Shown here in pieces: positions 27,207 to 36,587 of a DNA stretch of 64,000 nucleotides; position 1 is the stretch's first letter, and the number at the start of each line of letters is the position of its first letter. Where the stretch lies: assembly GCA_038534195.1 (NCBI GenBank), contig JBCAXE010000006.1:1-64000 (forward strand), given 5' to 3'. The position numbers were made by a program, and so were the translations under genes. The DNA comes from JAJFFW01 sp038534195. Its GTDB lineage: Bacteria; Pseudomonadota; Alphaproteobacteria; Caulobacterales; Parvularculaceae. The notes below the pieces were generated by a model. The model saw only the letters and a list, made by a program, of their open reading frames with translations. It did not search any database and was not told where the DNA came from.

Positions 27207-27649
27207 TGCACTCAACTGTTCAGCCGTTGGCGTTCTTCTCGAGACCGTTTTGGATTGCGGTGATCGCCGCAGGCGTCTGGATCAACGCCTCGGAAATTTT
27301 CCGGTATTTTGTGTTCATTATGCCGATGGTGCGCGAGGCGTTCCCGATGATTCAGGACGTCGCGCCGATAAATGTCGGTATCTTTCTGAGCTGGATGGTG
27401 TGGGACACATTCCTTGTCTTTGCCGTGTGTTGCGTCGTGTGGCTTTATCTTGACCGCTTTGGCGGCGGCGCGCGTAACGCAGTCCTCGCCGGAACGTTTA
27501 TTTGGATTCCGATTTTTGTGCTGTTGTGGCTCGGACTATTCAATATGAATTTGGCGACGGGCGCCATAATCGCTGTGGCGTGGCCGCTTAGCTGGCTAGA
27601 GATGATTGTCGCCGCTCTGCTTATTGATCAGGTTCGTCGGCGCTTTTGA
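27206..27649 (+). CDS. Small four-helix membrane protein of unknown function
   Basis: 147 residues with four hydrophobic segments (FWIAVIAAGVWINASEIF; VGIFLSWMVWDTFLVFAVC; VLAGTFIWIPIFVLLWLGL; GAIIAVAWPLSWLEMIVAALL). No family name comes to mind. Translation is coupled to the TetR gene through TAATG, so it is the likely regulated target, perhaps a transporter-like or stress membrane protein. Its last 29 bp overlap the 3' end of the convergent M1 aminopeptidase gene, so the two transcripts are antisense at their ends. Confidence 0.65.
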   Translation: MHSTVQPLAFFSRPFWIAVIAAGVWINASEIFRYFVFIMPMVREAFPMIQDVAPINVGIFLSWMVWDTFLVFAVCCVVWLYLDRFGGGARNAVLAGTFIWIPIFVLLWLGLFNMNLATGAIIAVAWPLSWLEMIVAALLIDQVRRRF

Positions 27650-29555
27650 AAATCCCATCGATGCGGCGTAGAGCGATCGGGTGATAGCCAGCGCGCGCAC
27701 GGCCATAAACATCTTCTCCCCACGGACGCCAGTCCGAACCTTTAAGCGCCGCGTACAGGCGGTAGATAAATTTGCCGCGGCCGACGCGCGCTAAAAATTC
27801 GCCAAGGGGCGCCTGAGCGGGCTCGTATTTTCTGGCGATCGCCTGCATGTACCAAGCGAAGGCGATTTCCGCATTTGCATGACCGGAAAGTTTGAAGGCG
27901 TTATCGAGCGCTGCGAACTGCGCGTCGGTCACGTCTTCAGGCAACGTGTTGATGAAATGCAGCCACTCATGTGTTGACCAAATGTCCGGCTCGATCCCGC
28001 TTACGTCGCCGCCGTTCAGCCAGGCGTCTTGCTGGGCGGTGACCTCAGCGAACGCCTCAGAAACTGGCGTCGGCGCCGTATCAGGAAGCCCAGGCTCGTA
28101 AATCCAGGCGTTGATTTCGTCTTTCGTCACGGCGTCCGGCTTTAACGCCACGAGGTTGGTTTCAAAATAATCGAGAAAATCTTCGGTGGTGATCGCTTTG
28201 AAGGCGAACTCGTTGAAGTACTTTTTCAGGAACGCGTCAAAATCTTCCCGTCCAAACCGCTCTTCCAAAAATTTCAGGAAGAACATGCCGCCGGCGTACG
28301 AAATCTGGCTGAACGCTTCATCAGGGTGTCGAATATCGTCGGGCATTTTGAGCGCTGTTAATTGCGGACGGGGCGCTTCGGATATGTCGCGTTTCAGCGA
28401 CTGAAGATCGAGCGCGCGTTCCATTGTGGCGCGCCGTTCGCCGTAGAGATCCTCCATGATCCGGTTTTCAACATAGGACGTGAACCCTTCATTCAGCCAG
28501 GCGTCGCGCCAGGTGGCGTTCGTTACGAGATTGCCGGACCAGGAGTGCGCCAGCTCATGCGCGACGACGTTGGTGAGGCTTTTGTCGCCAGCGATAAGTG
28601 TCGGCGTTAGAAATGTCAGGCGCGGATTTTCCATGCCGCCGAATGGGAAGCTCGGCGGCAACACGATCATGTCAAATCGGCCCCAGCGGTAGGGGCCGTA
28701 AAGGCGCTCATTGGCTTCTTCCATCAGCGGCGTGTCTTCAAATTCCGCTGCGGCGCGGTCAAGAATATAAGTCTCCGCATAGACCCCGATATGATCGTTA
28801 ATTGCCTTGAAGCCGAAATCGCCGACGGCGATCGCGAGCAGATAGGAAGGAATTGGTTGGGGCATATCGAAGAAATAGTCGCCGTCCCTGACGCCGTCAG
28901 GGTCTTGCGCTGCGCTCATAATCGCGGTTAGCGCCGGCGGTGTCCTGATCCGCGCCGTGTAGGTCATGCGCACAGCGGGCGTGTCCTGTAACGGCGCCAT
29001 GGTGCGTGCGTGGATCGGTTGGTTCTGGCTAAACAAAAAGGGATATTCTTTGCCCGCGGTTTGTTCAGGCGTAAGCCACTGAAGACCCTCGGCGCCGGGG
29101 CTTGTTTCGTAAGCGATCCGTACTTTCGTCGTCCCTGCAGGCAAGGTGACGTCGAGCCGAGCTCCCAGGATCTGATCATCTTCGCCGAGCGCATGATCGG
29201 CCATGCGCCATTCGCCGCCCACGAACGCTTCAACGCTGTCAATTGCCAGATCGTTTGTATCAAGAACAAGCGTATCGACATTTTCTTGGAGATACTCGAG
29301 GTCCAGTGTTGCTGCGCCGTTTAAGACTTTCCGCTCAAAATCAACCTCAAGATTTAGATCAACATGTCGAACGCGCACGTCGTTATAGTTGGCGTAAGTG
29401 AAGCGGTCGATCGGCGCCGCCGAACGTTCTTCAATAGACCCCTTGTCGATCGTTTCCGCGGAGGGCGCATTCGTCTGGCTCGACGGGCCGTCATTGGAAC
29501 ATGCGGACAAAAGAAGAATTGCTGCGCCGGCGGCGCAAAGGGAGCGGTCAATCAT
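27621..29555 (-). CDS. M1-family aminopeptidase (leukotriene A4 hydrolase-like), lipoprotein
   Basis: 644 residues. Lipobox LLSACSN at the N-terminus, so membrane-anchored outside the cytoplasm. M1 features: GGMENPRLTF (exopeptidase motif), zinc site HELAHSWSGNLVTN with the third ligand Glu in WLNEGFTSYVE, and the catalytic Tyr region SYAGGMFFLKFLEE. The C-terminal helical domain matches the LTA4-hydrolase type rather than PepN. It would release N-terminal residues from peptides in the periplasm or outside. Strong evidence for family; substrate range unknown. Confidence 0.9.
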   Translation of the reverse strand: MIDRSLCAAGAAILLLSACSNDGPSSQTNAPSAETIDKGSIEERSAAPIDRFTYANYNDVRVRHVDLNLEVDFERKVLNGAATLDLEYLQENVDTLVLDTNDLAIDSVEAFVGGEWRMADHALGEDDQILGARLDVTLPAGTTKVRIAYETSPGAEGLQWLTPEQTAGKEYPFLFSQNQPIHARTMAPLQDTPAVRMTYTARIRTPPALTAIMSAAQDPDGVRDGDYFFDMPQPIPSYLLAIAVGDFGFKAINDHIGVYAETYILDRAAAEFEDTPLMEEANERLYGPYRWGRFDMIVLPPSFPFGGMENPRLTFLTPTLIAGDKSLTNVVAHELAHSWSGNLVTNATWRDAWLNEGFTSYVENRIMEDLYGERRATMERALDLQSLKRDISEAPRPQLTALKMPDDIRHPDEAFSQISYAGGMFFLKFLEERFGREDFDAFLKKYFNEFAFKAITTEDFLDYFETNLVALKPDAVTKDEINAWIYEPGLPDTAPTPVSEAFAEVTAQQDAWLNGGDVSGIEPDIWSTHEWLHFINTLPEDVTDAQFAALDNAFKLSGHANAEIAFAWYMQAIARKYEPAQAPLGEFLARVGRGKFIYRLYAALKGSDWRPWGEDVYGRARAGYHPIALRRIDGIFKSADEPDQ

Positions 29556-29666
29556 GGAGTATTACCCAACCGTTGAGAGCTTGGCCCGAGCTTAGGGGCA
29601 AATCCTCAACAGTTCAATCGATGGCTGTCTTAGTATTTTCCGCTACCCTCTCTTTGGCGAGAGCGG

Positions 29667-31412
29667 TTACTCAGATAGCTGATCAATCGCTTCGTAGAGC
29701 GGCAACTGTCCGGCGGCGACTTTGTCGCGGGTCGGCGCCGATTGGCCGAGCCGATCGCGATACACCCAGACATTCGTCAAGACCTTCTCTACAAAGTCAC
29801 GGCTTTCCGGATTGGGAATGCTCTCAATAAAGAGAAGCGGATCGTCGATTTCCATTTTCCGGTCCCAGCGTCTGAGATTCCCAGGGCCGCCATTATAAGC
29901 GACCGCCATTTTGAAGAGATCGCCGTCCGTATGTCGCGTGATCAATTCGTTCACATAGGTCTGACCAAGCTGGAGGTTGAGCCCGGGATCGTAGAGCTTG
30001 TTTCGCCCTTTGCGTTGGCGGAGCGAGCGGTCTTTCGCCACGAAGCTTGCGGTTCGCGGCATGAGCTGCATCAGGCCGCGGGCGCCGACGCGGCTGGTGG
30101 CGTCCGTTTTGAACTTCGATTCCTGTCGCATCAGCGCGTAGAGAAGCGCACGGTCAGTCTCAAAGCCGTTGCGCGGCGTGTATCGCGGCACGGGGAATAA
30201 TCCCGCCTCCAAATAGTCTGCGTCGCCCGCAAGCGCGATTTCAATCTGGGCGGCGGGAAGGTCGAGCGCGGCCGCGACGGCTATCAGGTCCTTGTCCTGA
30301 TGGTCTTCAATTGCGCCGTTGATCCAACGCAATTCGAGTTCCGCTTCTGTTACCTTGCCAGCCTGGACGAGCGCCGCGGCGCGTTTGACGCCGGGGAATT
30401 CTTCTGCAAGCGTTTCAAACGCCTGCGTCGATATTTCCGGCGCCGCCCAATTATACGCATGCTGACGGCCCAGTTGAGCGAGGGCGAGCTGTCCGTAAAA
30501 GGTGAAAGGCAACTGTGCGGCGATCTCAAGATTTGCCGTCACGGATTGCGGCTCGCCGGCTGCAAGCGCTGTACGGGCCGCCCAGAAGCCGGCGCCGGCG
30601 CGCAAAGCGTCATCCTGATAAGGGCTCGCCGCCATTTTGTTGAAGTGATCGTGGCTTTTACTCAGATCGTCATTGCGAAACGCAATGAGACCGCTGATCC
30701 AGTGCGCTAACAAGGCGGTGTCGCCGTTTTTCTCGGCGACGTCGCTCGCAATGCGGTCGGCGGCGTCCACATATCCCTGATAGTAATAGCTGGCTGCAAT
30801 CCACGAACGCATGCGGTCGAATTGGCGTTCAGTGATAGTACGATTTCTAAGATGCCGCTTAATCTCCTTCAACGCGGTCGCCGCTTGCTCCTTACGCGTC
30901 AGATACCGAACGCGGCCTTCGATTTGGCGCAGGCGTGGTTTGCTTTTCGCCGCATAATCCGCCTTGAGATCCGGATGCATCTCGTAACCTTCCGGATTGC
31001 GCCACTTGCGCGGAACCGGCCGCACCGGGTTGGTCGCGCGTTTGGGGCGGCGTTTCAGCGCCAGACGATAGATCTTCGATGCGCCCGGATGGTCAGCATA
31101 AAACGACATCCATTTTTTCAGCTCACTGAATTTTGAGCGATAAGCGGTCGGGTGGAGATAGCGTTGATGCAGAACGTATCCCATTAAGATATCGTCGTTC
31201 AGTTTTTTGATTGAGCGGTCTGCAGCGCTCCAATTTCCCTGCGCCTGCAGCCGGAAGATCTCCTGATAGAGCGCAGCGTCGTCTTCGCTCAGGACTTCAA
31301 TCGAGACCTTATCGCCCGCAGCACGCTCTGGCGTCGCCGCCGCGGCGCTTGCTGTTGACGCTCCGCTCAGCAGGAAAACGACCAGGAGTAGGCGCAAAAA
31401 CACAGACTGCAT
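29667..31412 (-). CDS. Soluble lytic murein transglycosylase (Slt70-like)
   Basis: 581 residues with a signal peptide (LLLVVFLLSGASTASAA). A long superhelical U-domain of alpha-helices leads to the C-terminal SLT domain: ALMRQESKFKTDATSRVGARG with the catalytic Glu, LMQLMPRTA, and VAYNGGPGNLRRW. It cleaves peptidoglycan between MurNAc and GlcNAc with 1,6-anhydro product formation. I chose ATG 31412 because it begins right before the signal peptide; the open frame runs 23 codons further but that part is Arg/Cys-rich and not signal-like. Confidence 0.9.
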   Translation of the reverse strand: MQSVFLRLLLVVFLLSGASTASAAAATPERAAGDKVSIEVLSEDDAALYQEIFRLQAQGNWSAADRSIKKLNDDILMGYVLHQRYLHPTAYRSKFSELKKWMSFYADHPGASKIYRLALKRRPKRATNPVRPVPRKWRNPEGYEMHPDLKADYAAKSKPRLRQIEGRVRYLTRKEQAATALKEIKRHLRNRTITERQFDRMRSWIAASYYYQGYVDAADRIASDVAEKNGDTALLAHWISGLIAFRNDDLSKSHDHFNKMAASPYQDDALRAGAGFWAARTALAAGEPQSVTANLEIAAQLPFTFYGQLALAQLGRQHAYNWAAPEISTQAFETLAEEFPGVKRAAALVQAGKVTEAELELRWINGAIEDHQDKDLIAVAAALDLPAAQIEIALAGDADYLEAGLFPVPRYTPRNGFETDRALLYALMRQESKFKTDATSRVGARGLMQLMPRTASFVAKDRSLRQRKGRNKLYDPGLNLQLGQTYVNELITRHTDGDLFKMAVAYNGGPGNLRRWDRKMEIDDPLLFIESIPNPESRDFVEKVLTNVWVYRDRLGQSAPTRDKVAAGQLPLYEAIDQLSE

Positions 31413-31483
31413 ATTTTGTGACCTTTGGAATGTAACGCCGCGCCCCTTGCGGCGATCTAAGCATAACTTTACGCAAACCATTG

Positions 31484-32305
31484 TTAATCGTCTGTTAACC
31501 TTGCTTCAACGGCCAACAAGTCGTCCCAGGCGAGCCGCTTTTGTTCAGGCTGACGCAATAAAAAGGCCGGATGGAAAAGCGGCATTGTCGCAATCGGCTC
31601 AAGATCGCCGACTCTGATCTCCTTCCAGACGCCGCGCGAGCGCATAATGCCGGAAACGCCAAGCATGGCCTGCAACGGGGCGCCGCCCGCAAGCATGATG
31701 ACTTTCGGGGCGGTCAGTTCGATGAGCCTGTCCACAAACGGCCGGCAGATGGCGGTTTCAACCGCCGTCGGCGTGCGATTGCCGGGCGGCCGCCAGAAAA
31801 TCACATTGGAAATCAATGCGTTTGTTTCCCGCGATCGGTCGATCGCGGCGAGCATCTTGTCCAGCAATTGCCCGGCGCGCCCGACGAAAGGCTTGCCGAG
31901 ACGGTCTTCATCGCGCCCGGGCGCTTCGCCAAGGATGAGCAGATTCGCCCCATAAACACCGTCCGCAAAAACCGTGTTTCGCGCGCCAGCCTTCAGCGGG
32001 CAGCCGTCAAATCCGGCGACGGCCTCGGCGAGCGCCTCGGGCGTCGCGCAGGCCGCTGCGGCGCTTTTCGCCGCCGCCACAGCTTCGTCTGCGGGCATGG
32101 GCGCATCATCGGCGGAAATCACGCTTGCAGGCGTCGCGGTCTGTTGCGCGGCGCGTTTAGCCGCCGGTGGTTTTTCCGGATTGGGAACGGGACCGCGCCA
32201 TGAGAAGAAATCGGCTGGTTCGGTTGCGACCGTCTCGTCCACACCCATTTCGGCGTGCCATCTGAGGACAGCGATCGCGGCTTGTTTGGCCTCTTCCGTG
32301 GTCAT
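31484..32305 (-). CDS. Uracil-DNA glycosylase, family 4-like, with altered Fe-S cysteines
   Basis: 273 residues. The catalytic domain (from about 100) has motif A GEAPGRDEDRLGKPFVGRAG and motif B HPAFLLRQP, typical of family 4 UDGs, which remove uracil from DNA. Family 4 enzymes bind 4Fe-4S with four Cys. Here the first pair reads FDGC instead of CxxC, and the third site is NVIFWRPPGNR instead of CRPPxNR; only GCPLK and AICRPF keep Cys. The cluster may be absent or different. A similar W-RPPGNR form is, from memory, common in alphaproteobacterial homologues. The Ala-rich N-terminal 90 residues are a variable extension. Lies 18 bp downstream of the YhhN gene. Confidence 0.85.
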   Translation of the reverse strand: MTTEEAKQAAIAVLRWHAEMGVDETVATEPADFFSWRGPVPNPEKPPAAKRAAQQTATPASVISADDAPMPADEAVAAAKSAAAACATPEALAEAVAGFDGCPLKAGARNTVFADGVYGANLLILGEAPGRDEDRLGKPFVGRAGQLLDKMLAAIDRSRETNALISNVIFWRPPGNRTPTAVETAICRPFVDRLIELTAPKVIMLAGGAPLQAMLGVSGIMRSRGVWKEIRVGDLEPIATMPLFHPAFLLRQPEQKRLAWDDLLAVEARLTDD

Positions 32306-32323
32306 GCGATGGACACTATCAGA

Positions 32324-32986
32324 TCAAAGCCCCGAAACCGACCCGGCGATCAGCAATTGCGCGCCATAATATAAGGGCAGGCCCCAAAGTTTGTTTGCGA
32401 ATTGGTCTTTGACGAATTGATCGCGCGCCACGGCGACGTCGGATATAGCGAAGCAAACCGCGCCGAAAACAAGGCCCCAGCGAACGTCGCCGGACGCGAT
32501 GGCGGACAGGATTGTCGCGACCATAATCGATATCACAAGCGCATAAGCGCGGACGGGCGCCGCCATCGCGCCCAAATTCGGACTGATTTCTCGCAGGACG
32601 ACACGCTCGACAAATATGATGATCAAGATCGACAGGAGCGCCGCGAGGGGCAGGCTCGCCCCCAAATGACTAAAAGCGAAAATATAGAGAATATGGCCAA
32701 CAGCGAACGCCGCCATGCCCACCAAAAAGGACAGGCGGGCCTTCGGCAGCAGAAAAATATCGCCCGCCATGCACGCGACTAAGCCAAAGAAGAGATATTT
32801 TTTTGGCGACATCGCGGTGAGATCCAGCGAGCCCCCTAGTCCTACGCCCGCATAGGCGAACGCGACGAACGCAGCGGACGCCGCCGTTTTTGCGATCCAG
32901 CGCAGATATTCATGGCCCCGTCTTTCTGCGATCAGCAGGATCAGGACACCGAGAACACAAGCGGCGACGGCCCCTAACTCGATCAT
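32324..32986 (-). CDS. YhhN-family membrane protein (lysoplasmalogenase-like)
   Basis: 220 residues with about eight membrane helices. The family pattern is visible in KYLFFGLVACMAGDIFLLP, FLVGMAAFAVGHILYIFAF and GAVCFAISDVAVARDQF, where the conserved Asp residues sit in membrane segments. Relatives such as TMEM86 hydrolyse the vinyl-ether bond of lysoplasmalogens; the bacterial substrate is unknown. ATG 32986 follows GGGAAAAAG. The frame continues open to 33445, but that part lies opposite the ETF-QO gene and is not membrane-like, so I excluded it. Probably co-transcribed with the UDG gene. Confidence 0.82.
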   Translation of the reverse strand: MIELGAVAACVLGVLILLIAERRGHEYLRWIAKTAASAAFVAFAYAGVGLGGSLDLTAMSPKKYLFFGLVACMAGDIFLLPKARLSFLVGMAAFAVGHILYIFAFSHLGASLPLAALLSILIIIFVERVVLREISPNLGAMAAPVRAYALVISIMVATILSAIASGDVRWGLVFGAVCFAISDVAVARDQFVKDQFANKLWGLPLYYGAQLLIAGSVSGL

Positions 32987-33098
32987 TCTTTTTCCCGTCG
33001 AAGCCCGCGAAACGCCGCGGCGCCAAAGCTCATGGTCATCGCCTGAGAATTTTGCCAGAACAAGCGAAATAATGAGCCTTCCGAGGAAAGAGACACAG

Positions 33099-34778
33099 AT
33101 GACGGATGAGATGGCGGCCCGCGAGGCGATGGAATTTGACGTGGTGATTGTCGGCGCGGGCCCCGCAGGCTTGTCTGCCGCGATCCGGCTGAAGCAACGC
33201 GCCGAAAAAGCCGGCTCTGACGTCAATGTGGTTGTGGTTGAAAAGGGCTCAGAAGTGGGCGCGCACATTCTCTCCGGCGCCGTTCTCGACCCGTCCGGCA
33301 TGAATGAACTTTTTCCGGACTGGGAAGAACGCGGCGCGCCGCTCGACACGCCCGTGACATCAGAGAGTTTTGTGCTGATGGGGCCGGCGGGCGCTCTACC
33401 GCTGCCCGTCTTCGCCATGCCGCCAATGGTAAAAAACCATGGCAACTACATCGTTTCCATGGGCAATGTCTGCCGGTGGCTCGCCGAGCAGGCCGAAGCT
33501 ATGGGCGTCGAAGTCTATCCCGGCATGGCGGCGTCGAAATATCTGACGCGCCCGGACGGGTCTATTCGCGGCGTCGTGGTCGGCGAAATGGGTATCGGGC
33601 AAAATGGCGACCGGAAAGATAGCTACGAGCCGGGCATGGAGTTGGTCGGTAAGTATGTATTTCTGGCAGAAGGCGTTCGCGGGTCGCTCAGTAAAAAGAT
33701 TATCGAAAAGTTTAGCCTCGACGCCAATTGCGATCCGCAAAAATACGGAATTGGGCTTAAGGAACTGTGGGAAATCGATCCTGCGAGAAGTCGGCCGGGG
33801 CATGTGCAGCATTCCTTCGGGTGGCCGCTTGATAACCAAACCGGCGGCGGCTCATTTCTTTATCATTTCAGTGATAATACGGTAGCGCTCGGTTTCGTTC
33901 TGCACCTGAATTACAAAAATCCCCACATTTATCCTTATGGGGAGTTCCAGAAATTCAAGGAGCATCCTGAGATCGCCGAATTGCTGGAAGGCGGCAAGAG
34001 GATTGCCTACGGCGCGCGTGCGATTACGGAGGGTGGATATCAATCCGTGCCAAAACTGACATTTCCAGGCGGCGCTTTGATCGGTTGTTCCGCCGGATTT
34101 GTGAACGTGCCCAGGATCAAGGGAAATCACAACGCGATGCTGACCGGCATTATGGCGGCTGACGCGGCCTTTGAGGCGATCGCCGACGGCCGTGAGGGCG
34201 ACGAACTGACCGCCTATGAGGACGCCTATAAGGGCTCGCCCGTGCGCGATGAATTGTACAGAGCACGGAATGCGAAGCCTTTGTGGACGCGCTTTGGCAC
34301 GTTGCTCGGCGGCATCTCGTTTGCGGGCCTCGATTTGTGGACAAACACGATCGCTCGCGGATTTTCGTTATTTGGCACCCAGCGCCATGACAAAACCGAC
34401 GCTGCTTCCACAGAACCTGCGGCGCAACACAAAAAGCCAGTCTATCCGAAGCCGGACGGCGTCATCATGTTTGATCGCCTGACGAATGTTTCGTTTTCCG
34501 CCACCAATCACGAAGAAGATCAGCCGTCACATTTGAAACTTAAAGATGCGTCAATCCCGATCGGCGTTAATCTCCCGCGCTATGATGAGCCCGCCCAGCG
34601 CTACTGCCCGGCGGGCGTCTACGAGGTCCTGACGGATGATAATGGCGCTAATCCGGTTTTTCAGATCAACGCGCAGAATTGCGTCCACTGCAAAACATGC
34701 GATATCAAAGATCCGTCACAGAATATCGTATGGGAAACGCCCGAGGGCGGCGGCGGTCCCAACTATCCGAATATGTAG
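33099..34778 (+). CDS. Electron transfer flavoprotein-ubiquinone oxidoreductase
   Basis: 559 residues, full length for the family. FAD site VVIVGAGPAGLSAAIRLKQ, ubiquinone/membrane loop region (LSGAVLDPSGMNELFPDW), YGIGLKELWEID, GCSAGFVNVPRIKGNHNAM, and the C-terminal 4Fe-4S ligands in RYCPAGVYE and QNCVHCKTCDIKDP. It passes electrons from ETF, reduced by acyl-CoA and other dehydrogenases, into the quinone pool. ATG 33099 has AGGAAAG 8 nt upstream; ATG 33072 has none. The TPR lipoprotein gene starts 33 bp after the stop. Confidence 0.96.
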   Translation: MTDEMAAREAMEFDVVIVGAGPAGLSAAIRLKQRAEKAGSDVNVVVVEKGSEVGAHILSGAVLDPSGMNELFPDWEERGAPLDTPVTSESFVLMGPAGALPLPVFAMPPMVKNHGNYIVSMGNVCRWLAEQAEAMGVEVYPGMAASKYLTRPDGSIRGVVVGEMGIGQNGDRKDSYEPGMELVGKYVFLAEGVRGSLSKKIIEKFSLDANCDPQKYGIGLKELWEIDPARSRPGHVQHSFGWPLDNQTGGGSFLYHFSDNTVALGFVLHLNYKNPHIYPYGEFQKFKEHPEIAELLEGGKRIAYGARAITEGGYQSVPKLTFPGGALIGCSAGFVNVPRIKGNHNAMLTGIMAADAAFEAIADGREGDELTAYEDAYKGSPVRDELYRARNAKPLWTRFGTLLGGISFAGLDLWTNTIARGFSLFGTQRHDKTDAASTEPAAQHKKPVYPKPDGVIMFDRLTNVSFSATNHEEDQPSHLKLKDASIPIGVNLPRYDEPAQRYCPAGVYEVLTDDNGANPVFQINAQNCVHCKTCDIKDPSQNIVWETPEGGGGPNYPNM

Positions 34779-34811
34779 GTCCTGGCGACGGGATCTGGAG
34801 AGGACAGGACA

Positions 34812-36587
34812 GTGCGTTTGACCCTTAGGCGTTTGCGGCGGCGTTTGCGGCGAGAACGCCCGCTTCGCGGAATTCTTCTTGCAGCGCTGGCGCTCGGCGC
34901 TTGCGCGACGGCGCAAGACGGCCCTTCGCTGACAGGCGATTATCTGTCCGGCAGGCTCGCCGTCAAAAAGAACTCAATTGATGAGGCGGCGGCCGCTTTT
35001 CTGGCGGCCCATCGCGACGCGCCCGAACAAAAAGACATTTTGCGCAGCGCATTTTTCTATCAATTGGCCGCAGGCGAAATCGATGCTGTCGGACCGCTCG
35101 CAAAAAAGATACTGGCCGATGATGATACGGAGAATGACGGACTCGCGCGGGTCGCGCTGGCCGCAATTTCGTTGAAACAGAAAGAGTACGCGCAAGCGCG
35201 CACAATTCTTCAGGGCGGTTACGATGCGCCCTTCCTAAAGTCGGCGGGTTATCTCACTGACGTCTGGATCGAAGACGCCTTGCACGGGCCAAAGGCGGCG
35301 ATCGCGAAGTTGGAGATCGCGCCGAAAGACGTTTTCAACGGCTTCAATCCGCTTCACAGGGCGTTGCTTTTAGAGAAAGCAGACGAAATCGAAGAAGCGC
35401 GCACGGCCCATCAAGTGTCCGTATTTGGAGTGGGCGGATCAGTCGGTCGTATCGCATACGGCGCGTTTCTGGAGCGCATCGGCGACGAGGCGTCCGCGCG
35501 CGAATATTACAAACTTCTGAACCGCGAGACGGGCGCAGCACGGCGCACGGCGCAGGCGGGGCTTGCCCGTCTCGATGACGGAAACGCATCAAACCTTTAC
35601 GCTCGCACGACTGCGCAGCAAGGAGCGGCGATTGCGTTCAACGCCTTTAGCGCCGCCATTTTGGAACAAACCGTGGGCGAGCGAACACGGGCGGAAGAGG
35701 CAGGCTTCAACGTGGGAGAGCCGCGTTATAATCTGCCGCTCAGTCTCAGTCAGATCGCCATTTATCTTGACCCTGAGCTTCATGATGCGCGCAATCTTGT
35801 CGGCCAAATCTTCAACGTTTACGGAGATTTTGACGCGGCCGCAGAAACCTTGAGCGCGATTCCTCCATCATCGCCGCTCTTTGAGCAATCGAGAATTTTC
35901 ATTGCCGGCGGCGTGTCGGCGCGCGGCGAGCCTGACAAAGCGATCGCAATGCTGAAGGACACCGTCAGCAGAGATAAGAATGCGGTGGAGGCGAAATTTT
36001 CACTCGCTAATCTTTATGCATCCGAAGACCGCCATAAAGACGCCGTGTCAACGGTCAGCGAGATTATCGATGACCTTGGCGAGGACCCGGAAGAAGATGC
36101 GTGGCGCTATTTCATCGCGCGCGGCGCATCGTTCCTGGAACTTGACCGTTGGGAAGACGGCGAAGCCGATTTGAAGAAAGCCGTCGAGCTAGCGCCGGAA
36201 GAGGCGACCACCCTCAATTATCTCGGCTATAGCTGGGCTGAGCGCGGCGAAAATCTTGAAGAGGCTTTCCGTCTGATCGAAAAGGCGGTGGAATTGGAGC
36301 CGGGGTCAGGAGCGATCACCGACAGCTTGGGGTGGGCGCACTATCAACGCGGCGACTACGAGATTGCGGTGGGCCATTTGGAAACGGCCGCTTCGCTTGA
36401 GCCCTCCGATCCCACAATCACGGATCATCTCGGTGATGTCTATTGGCGGCTTGGGCGTCCGATTGAAGCCAAGTATGAGTGGCGGCGTGTTCTTGAACTT
36501 GATGCGCCTGAAAAGCTGCGCACCGAAGTGCAACGCAAGCTTGAAAAAGGTCTTGAACCCTTAAGCGACGCCGCTCCGGAAAAATGA
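34812..36587 (+). CDS. TPR-repeat lipoprotein
   Basis: 591 residues. An Arg-rich start and signal peptide end at lipobox LGAC. The chain then consists of tetratricopeptide-like helix pairs, clearest near the C-terminus: TLNYLGYSWAERGENLEEAFRL, ITDSLGWAHYQRGDYEIAVGHL and ITDHLGDVYWRLGRPIEAKYEW. This matches the common alphaproteobacterial TPR lipoprotein found just before ispE. It likely scaffolds an envelope complex. GTG 34812 follows GAGAGG. Its stop overlaps the ispE start (ATGA), so the two are coupled. Confidence 0.85.
   Translation: MRLTLRRLRRRLRRERPLRGILLAALALGACATAQDGPSLTGDYLSGRLAVKKNSIDEAAAAFLAAHRDAPEQKDILRSAFFYQLAAGEIDAVGPLAKKILADDDTENDGLARVALAAISLKQKEYAQARTILQGGYDAPFLKSAGYLTDVWIEDALHGPKAAIAKLEIAPKDVFNGFNPLHRALLLEKADEIEEARTAHQVSVFGVGGSVGRIAYGAFLERIGDEASAREYYKLLNRETGAARRTAQAGLARLDDGNASNLYARTTAQQGAAIAFNAFSAAILEQTVGERTRAEEAGFNVGEPRYNLPLSLSQIAIYLDPELHDARNLVGQIFNVYGDFDAAAETLSAIPPSSPLFEQSRIFIAGGVSARGEPDKAIAMLKDTVSRDKNAVEAKFSLANLYASEDRHKDAVSTVSEIIDDLGEDPEEDAWRYFIARGASFLELDRWEDGEADLKKAVELAPEEATTLNYLGYSWAERGENLEEAFRLIEKAVELEPGSGAITDSLGWAHYQRGDYEIAVGHLETAASLEPSDPTITDHLGDVYWRLGRPIEAKYEWRRVLELDAPEKLRTEVQRKLEKGLEPLSDAAPEK

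Noticed and set aside
32987..33445. N-terminal extension of the YhhN gene
   Set aside because: Open frame lies opposite the ETF-QO gene, is Ser/Thr/Pro-rich and lacks membrane helices; ATG 32986 fits the family.
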